A stretch of 9,435 bases of DNA from Armatimonadetes bacterium UBA5419 (lineage in GTDB: Bacteria > Armatimonadota > UBA10988), in contig DHNJ01000165.1 of the NCBI GenBank assembly GCA_002409445.1, positions 12,410 through 21,844 on the forward strand, read 5' to 3'. The notes under the pieces were generated by a model, which did no database searches, was not told the DNA's origin, and saw only the letters and a program-made list of their open reading frames with translations. The position numbers and the translations under genes are program-made. This document shows positions 7,202-9,435 of the stretch, one piece after another. The stretch's first letter is position 1. Each line of letters starts with the position of its first letter.

Positions 7202-7220
7202 GAGCCCCCCGCCGCGGCTC
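7193..7220. promoter_or_regulatory. Two overlapping, mutually exclusive hairpins in the divergent region
   Basis: GGCGGG (7193-7198) can pair with CCCGCC (7208-7213), and GAGCC (7202-7206) can pair with GGCTC (7216-7220). The arms interleave, so only one stem can form at once. If transcribed, they sit in the leader of the gene at 7249. Short GC-rich stems arise easily by chance in this base composition, so an attenuator-like role is speculative. Confidence 0.25.
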
Positions 7221-7244
7221 GAAGTTGAGCGTTCAGGAGCCCCC
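7199..7244 (+). repeat. Direct repeat of 11 nt that includes the ribosome binding site
   Basis: CAGGAGCCCCC occurs at 7199-7209 and again at 7234-7244, 35 nt apart. The second copy supplies the AGGAG Shine-Dalgarno (7235-7239) that sits 9 nt before ATG 7249 and decides that start over the in-frame TTG at 7225. The first copy has no start codon at a suitable distance. Confidence 0.6.
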
Positions 7245-7248
7245 ACCG

Positions 7249-8685
7249 ATGACCGCCCTCTGCCTGTTGGCCAGCCTGCTGGCCCAGCCCGCCGCCACCG
7301 CGCCGGCGCCCGCGCCCTTCGGCCTGCGCATCGTCGATGCCGAGACCGGCCGCGGCGTGCCGCTGGTCGAGCTGAAGGCGACGACCCAGCAGCGCTTCTG
7401 GACCGACAGCGCCGGCTGGGTGGCAATCACCGAGCCCGAGCTGCTGGGCCACGAGGTCTTCTTCCACGTCGCCAGCCACGGCTACGAGTTCGAGCAGGAG
7501 GGCTTCGGCTACCGCGGCCGGGCCGTGCGCTGCGAGCCGGGCGGCCGCGCGACCTGGCCGATCACCCGCCGCAACCTCGCCGAGCGGCTGTATCGCATCA
7601 CCGGCGCGGGCATTTACAACCACAGCGTGACCCTCGGCGAGCCGGTGCCGATCGCCGAGCCGCTGCTCAACGGCGGCGTGGCCGGCCTCGACTCGACCCA
7701 GCCGGCGGTCTACCAGGGCCGTATCCACTGGTTCTGGGGCGACACCAACCGCCTCGCCCACCCGCTGGGCAACTTCGAGACGACCGGCGGCGTCAGCGAC
7801 CTGCCCGCGGCCGGCGGGCTCGACCCGGCGGTTGGCATCGACATCCGCTTCCACACCAACGACGCCGGCTTCGCCCGCTCGATGATCCGCCGGCCCGGCC
7901 CCGGCCCGATCTGGGTCGATGGCATGATCACCCTGCCCGACGCCGCCGGCCGCGAACGGCTCTGCTGCGGCTGGACCAAGGTCGACCAGGATATGCGCGC
8001 GGTCAGCCGCGGCCTGGCCGCCTGGGACGACGCGGCCGAGCAGTTCGAGCTGGTCGTCGACGTGCCGCTCGACGCGCCGTACGTGCCCTACGGCCAGCCG
8101 TTCATCCACGAGGGCTACGCCTACTTTGGCGACCCGTTCCCCAACCTGCGCGTGCCCGCGACCTTCGAGGCCTGGGCCGACCTGGACCAGTACGAGGGCT
8201 TCGCCTGGGGCGCCGACGGCTATCAGTGGCGGCCGGGGGTTGCCGGCGACCCGCAGTACACCGAGCACGAGCGGATCGAGGCGGGCGAGCAGCCGGCGGA
8301 GACCGCGCGCTGGCGGGTGCGCGCGGCGGACGAGCCCGCGCGGCGGATCAGCCTCCACCGCGGCACGGTCCGCTACAACCCGTACCTCGACGCCTGGCTG
8401 CTGATCGCCGTCGAAAACTTCGGCGGGCCGTCGTTCCTGGGCGAGGTCTGGGCCGGCATCGCCGACTCGCCGATGGGCCCCTGGGGCGAGGTGCGGCGGA
8501 TTCTGACCCACGATCGGTACAGTTTCTACAACCCGCGCCAGGACGAGTTCTTCGACCAGGACGGCGGGCGGACCGTCTACTTCGAGGGAACCTACGCCTC
8601 GACCTTCAGCCGGACCGAAGACCTTACGCCACTCTACGACTATAATCAGATGATGTACCGCCTGGACGTCGAGCTCCTGCGTTAA
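7249..8685 (+). CDS. Exported protein with regulatory-like domain and propeller-like body
   Basis: A 478-residue protein of unknown function. The start at ATG 7249 has AGGAG 9 nt upstream; a TTG at 7225 would add 8 residues containing a PPP stretch before the hydrophobic core. Residues 1-12 are hydrophobic (LCLLASLLA), with probable signal-peptidase cleavage soon after; the n-region lacks a positive charge. Residues 24-95 ('RIVDAETGRGVPLVELKATT', then 'TDSAGW') resemble a carboxypeptidase-regulatory/transthyretin-like domain. The rest has repeated 'Y-x-G-(R/E)-hydrophobic-aromatic' segments, including QGRIHWFWGDTNR (H160-R168 at its core), HEGYAYFGDP, RYNPYLDAWLL and TVYFEGTYAS. These look like blades of a glycoside-hydrolase-type beta-propeller. 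Related proteins are, to my recollection, common as hypothetical proteins in Planctomycetota. It is divergent from the M42-led operon and 41 nt upstream of the malic enzyme gene, possibly cotranscribed with it. No enzymatic activity can be assigned. Confidence 0.85.
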   Translation: MTALCLLASLLAQPAATAPAPAPFGLRIVDAETGRGVPLVELKATTQQRFWTDSAGWVAITEPELLGHEVFFHVASHGYEFEQEGFGYRGRAVRCEPGGRATWPITRRNLAERLYRITGAGIYNHSVTLGEPVPIAEPLLNGGVAGLDSTQPAVYQGRIHWFWGDTNRLAHPLGNFETTGGVSDLPAAGGLDPAVGIDIRFHTNDAGFARSMIRRPGPGPIWVDGMITLPDAAGRERLCCGWTKVDQDMRAVSRGLAAWDDAAEQFELVVDVPLDAPYVPYGQPFIHEGYAYFGDPFPNLRVPATFEAWADLDQYEGFAWGADGYQWRPGVAGDPQYTEHERIEAGEQPAETARWRVRAADEPARRISLHRGTVRYNPYLDAWLLIAVENFGGPSFLGEVWAGIADSPMGPWGEVRRILTHDRYSFYNPRQDEFFDQDGGRTVYFEGTYASTFSRTEDLTPLYDYNQMMYRLDVELLR

Positions 8686-8712
8686 CTGTGCCTCGCGGCC
8701 GGTCGGTGCGGC

Positions 8713-8717
8713 AGGAG
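8713..8717 (+). promoter_or_regulatory. Ribosome binding site fixing the GTG start of the malic enzyme
   Basis: AGGAG lies 9 nt before GTG 8727. The next in-frame ATG (8790) would cut into the ACT domain, so this site decides the start. Confidence 0.75.
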
Positions 8718-8726
8718 TGACCATCC

Positions 8727-9435
8727 GTGGCGACCGTTAGCCCTAGCACCAGTCTTACGCTCGAAGTTCGATATCCCAGCCGGCAGGGCATGCTGGCCAA
8801 GCTGACCGCGGCCATCGCCGCCGCCGATGGCCTCATTCGCGACGTGCGCATCGTCGCCGCCGAGGGTGGTGTGACGACCCGCTCGGTCGAGGTCGAGGCG
8901 CACGACGTCGAGCACCAGCAGGCGATTGTCGAGGCGCTGCAGGCGCTGCCCGAGATCGAGCTGCTGAGCTGGTACGACCGGACCTTCGCCCTCCACCGCG
9001 GCGGCAAGATCAGCATCGCTAACCGCGCCCCCGTGCGCGACCGCGACACGCTCTCGCGCGCCTACACCCCCGGCGTGGCCCGCGTCTGCGAGCGGATCAA
9101 GGACGACCTCGACGCGGTCTACCGCTACACCGTCAAGGCCAACATGGTCGCCGTCGTTTCCGACGGCACCGCCGTCCTCGGCCTCGGCGATATCGGTCCC
9201 TACGGTGCGTTGCCGGTGATGGAGGGCAAGGCGATGCTCTTCCGCGAGTTCGCCGAGATCGATGCCTTCCCGCTCTGCCTCGACACCACCGACACCGAGC
9301 AGATCATCGCCACGGTCAAGGCCATCGCGCCGGTCTTCGGCGGCATCAACCTCGAGGACATCTCCGCCCCGCGCTGCTTCGAGATCGAGGAGCGGCTGCG
9401 CGCGGAGATGACCATCCCCGTCTTCCACGACGACC
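8727..9435 (+). CDS. Malic enzyme with N-terminal ACT domain (3' end outside window)
   Basis: Malic enzyme oxidatively decarboxylates malate to pyruvate and CO2 with NAD(P)+, linking the TCA cycle to pyruvate and reducing power. The 236 residues seen begin with an ACT-like domain (about 10-88: LTLEVRYPSRQGMLAKL, then DVRIVAAEGG and a VEVEA strand). ACT domains usually bind an amino acid or other small effector, so allosteric control is likely. The malic N-terminal domain follows: catalytic-Tyr motif YTPGVA (Y113), NMVAVVSDGTAVLGLGDIG (D146 in SDGT), catalytic Lys in MEGKAML (K168), and metal-binding E210-D211 in INLEDISAP with CFEIEE next. The sequence ends at 'IPVFHDD', just where the family continues into QHGTA. 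The NAD(P)-binding domain is beyond the window, so cofactor preference cannot be judged. The gene starts with GTG and follows the propeller-like gene by 41 nt with no visible terminator. Confidence 0.95.
   Translation, partial: MATVSPSTSLTLEVRYPSRQGMLAKLTAAIAAADGLIRDVRIVAAEGGVTTRSVEVEAHDVEHQQAIVEALQALPEIELLSWYDRTFALHRGGKISIANRAPVRDRDTLSRAYTPGVARVCERIKDDLDAVYRYTVKANMVAVVSDGTAVLGLGDIGPYGALPVMEGKAMLFREFAEIDAFPLCLDTTDTEQIIATVKAIAPVFGGINLEDISAPRCFEIEERLRAEMTIPVFHDD

Noticed and set aside
7108..8724. A 538-residue minus-strand open frame and a 513-residue plus-strand open frame (7104-8645)
   Set aside because: Both are other-frame shadows of the propeller-like gene, which has a signal peptide, Shine-Dalgarno and sensible composition; the shadows have none.
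8686..8726. A terminator between the propeller-like gene and the malic enzyme gene
   Set aside because: The 41-nt gap shows no convincing stem and no T-run; it appears to contain only the Shine-Dalgarno of the downstream gene.
1..9435. CRISPR array, tRNA/rRNA gene, insertion sequence or defence/toxin system
   Set aside because: No regularly spaced direct repeats, no cloverleaf or rRNA-like stretches, no transposase and no toxin-antitoxin pair were seen on reading both strands.

Overview
This is a GC-rich, gene-dense bacterial window. The large secreted proteins of families common in Planctomycetota and Armatimonadota (a DUF4091/GH123-like protein and a propeller-like protein with a 'WFWGDTNR' motif) suggest one of those phyla or a relative. 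That placement is an inference; there is no rRNA or other phylogenetic marker here.

Layout. Positions 1-234 are non-coding and hold three perfect short hairpins. Next comes hflX on the plus strand (235-1566), a ribosome-associated GTPase. It runs tail-to-tail, with a 22-nt overlap, into a four-gene minus-strand operon read from 7147 down to 1545. That operon encodes an M42 metallo-aminopeptidase, a 1133-residue secreted GH123/DUF4091-like protein, a HAD-IIB phosphatase and a 102-residue two-helix membrane protein. Spacing is tight: 22 nt, then an ATGA overlap, then a TGATG overlap. The last three genes are therefore probably translationally coupled. A short divergent region (7148-7248) separates the operon from a plus-strand gene for an exported protein with a regulatory-like N-terminal domain and a propeller-like body (7249-8685). 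A malic enzyme with a fused N-terminal ACT domain follows 41 nt later and runs off the right edge (8727-9435).

How the genes may work together. hflX and the malic enzyme are housekeeping or central-metabolism genes. The operon and the divergent exported gene look like an accessory degradation or scavenging module: an exported glycan-directed enzyme, a cytoplasmic peptidase finishing peptides, and a phosphatase of unknown substrate with a small membrane partner. No element of the window is a recognised defence, mobile or CRISPR system. The most unusual items are the internal duplication of a two-domain unit in the 1133-residue protein, the coupled operon carrying an unrecognised small membrane protein, and the repeat and hairpin structure in the two non-coding regions.
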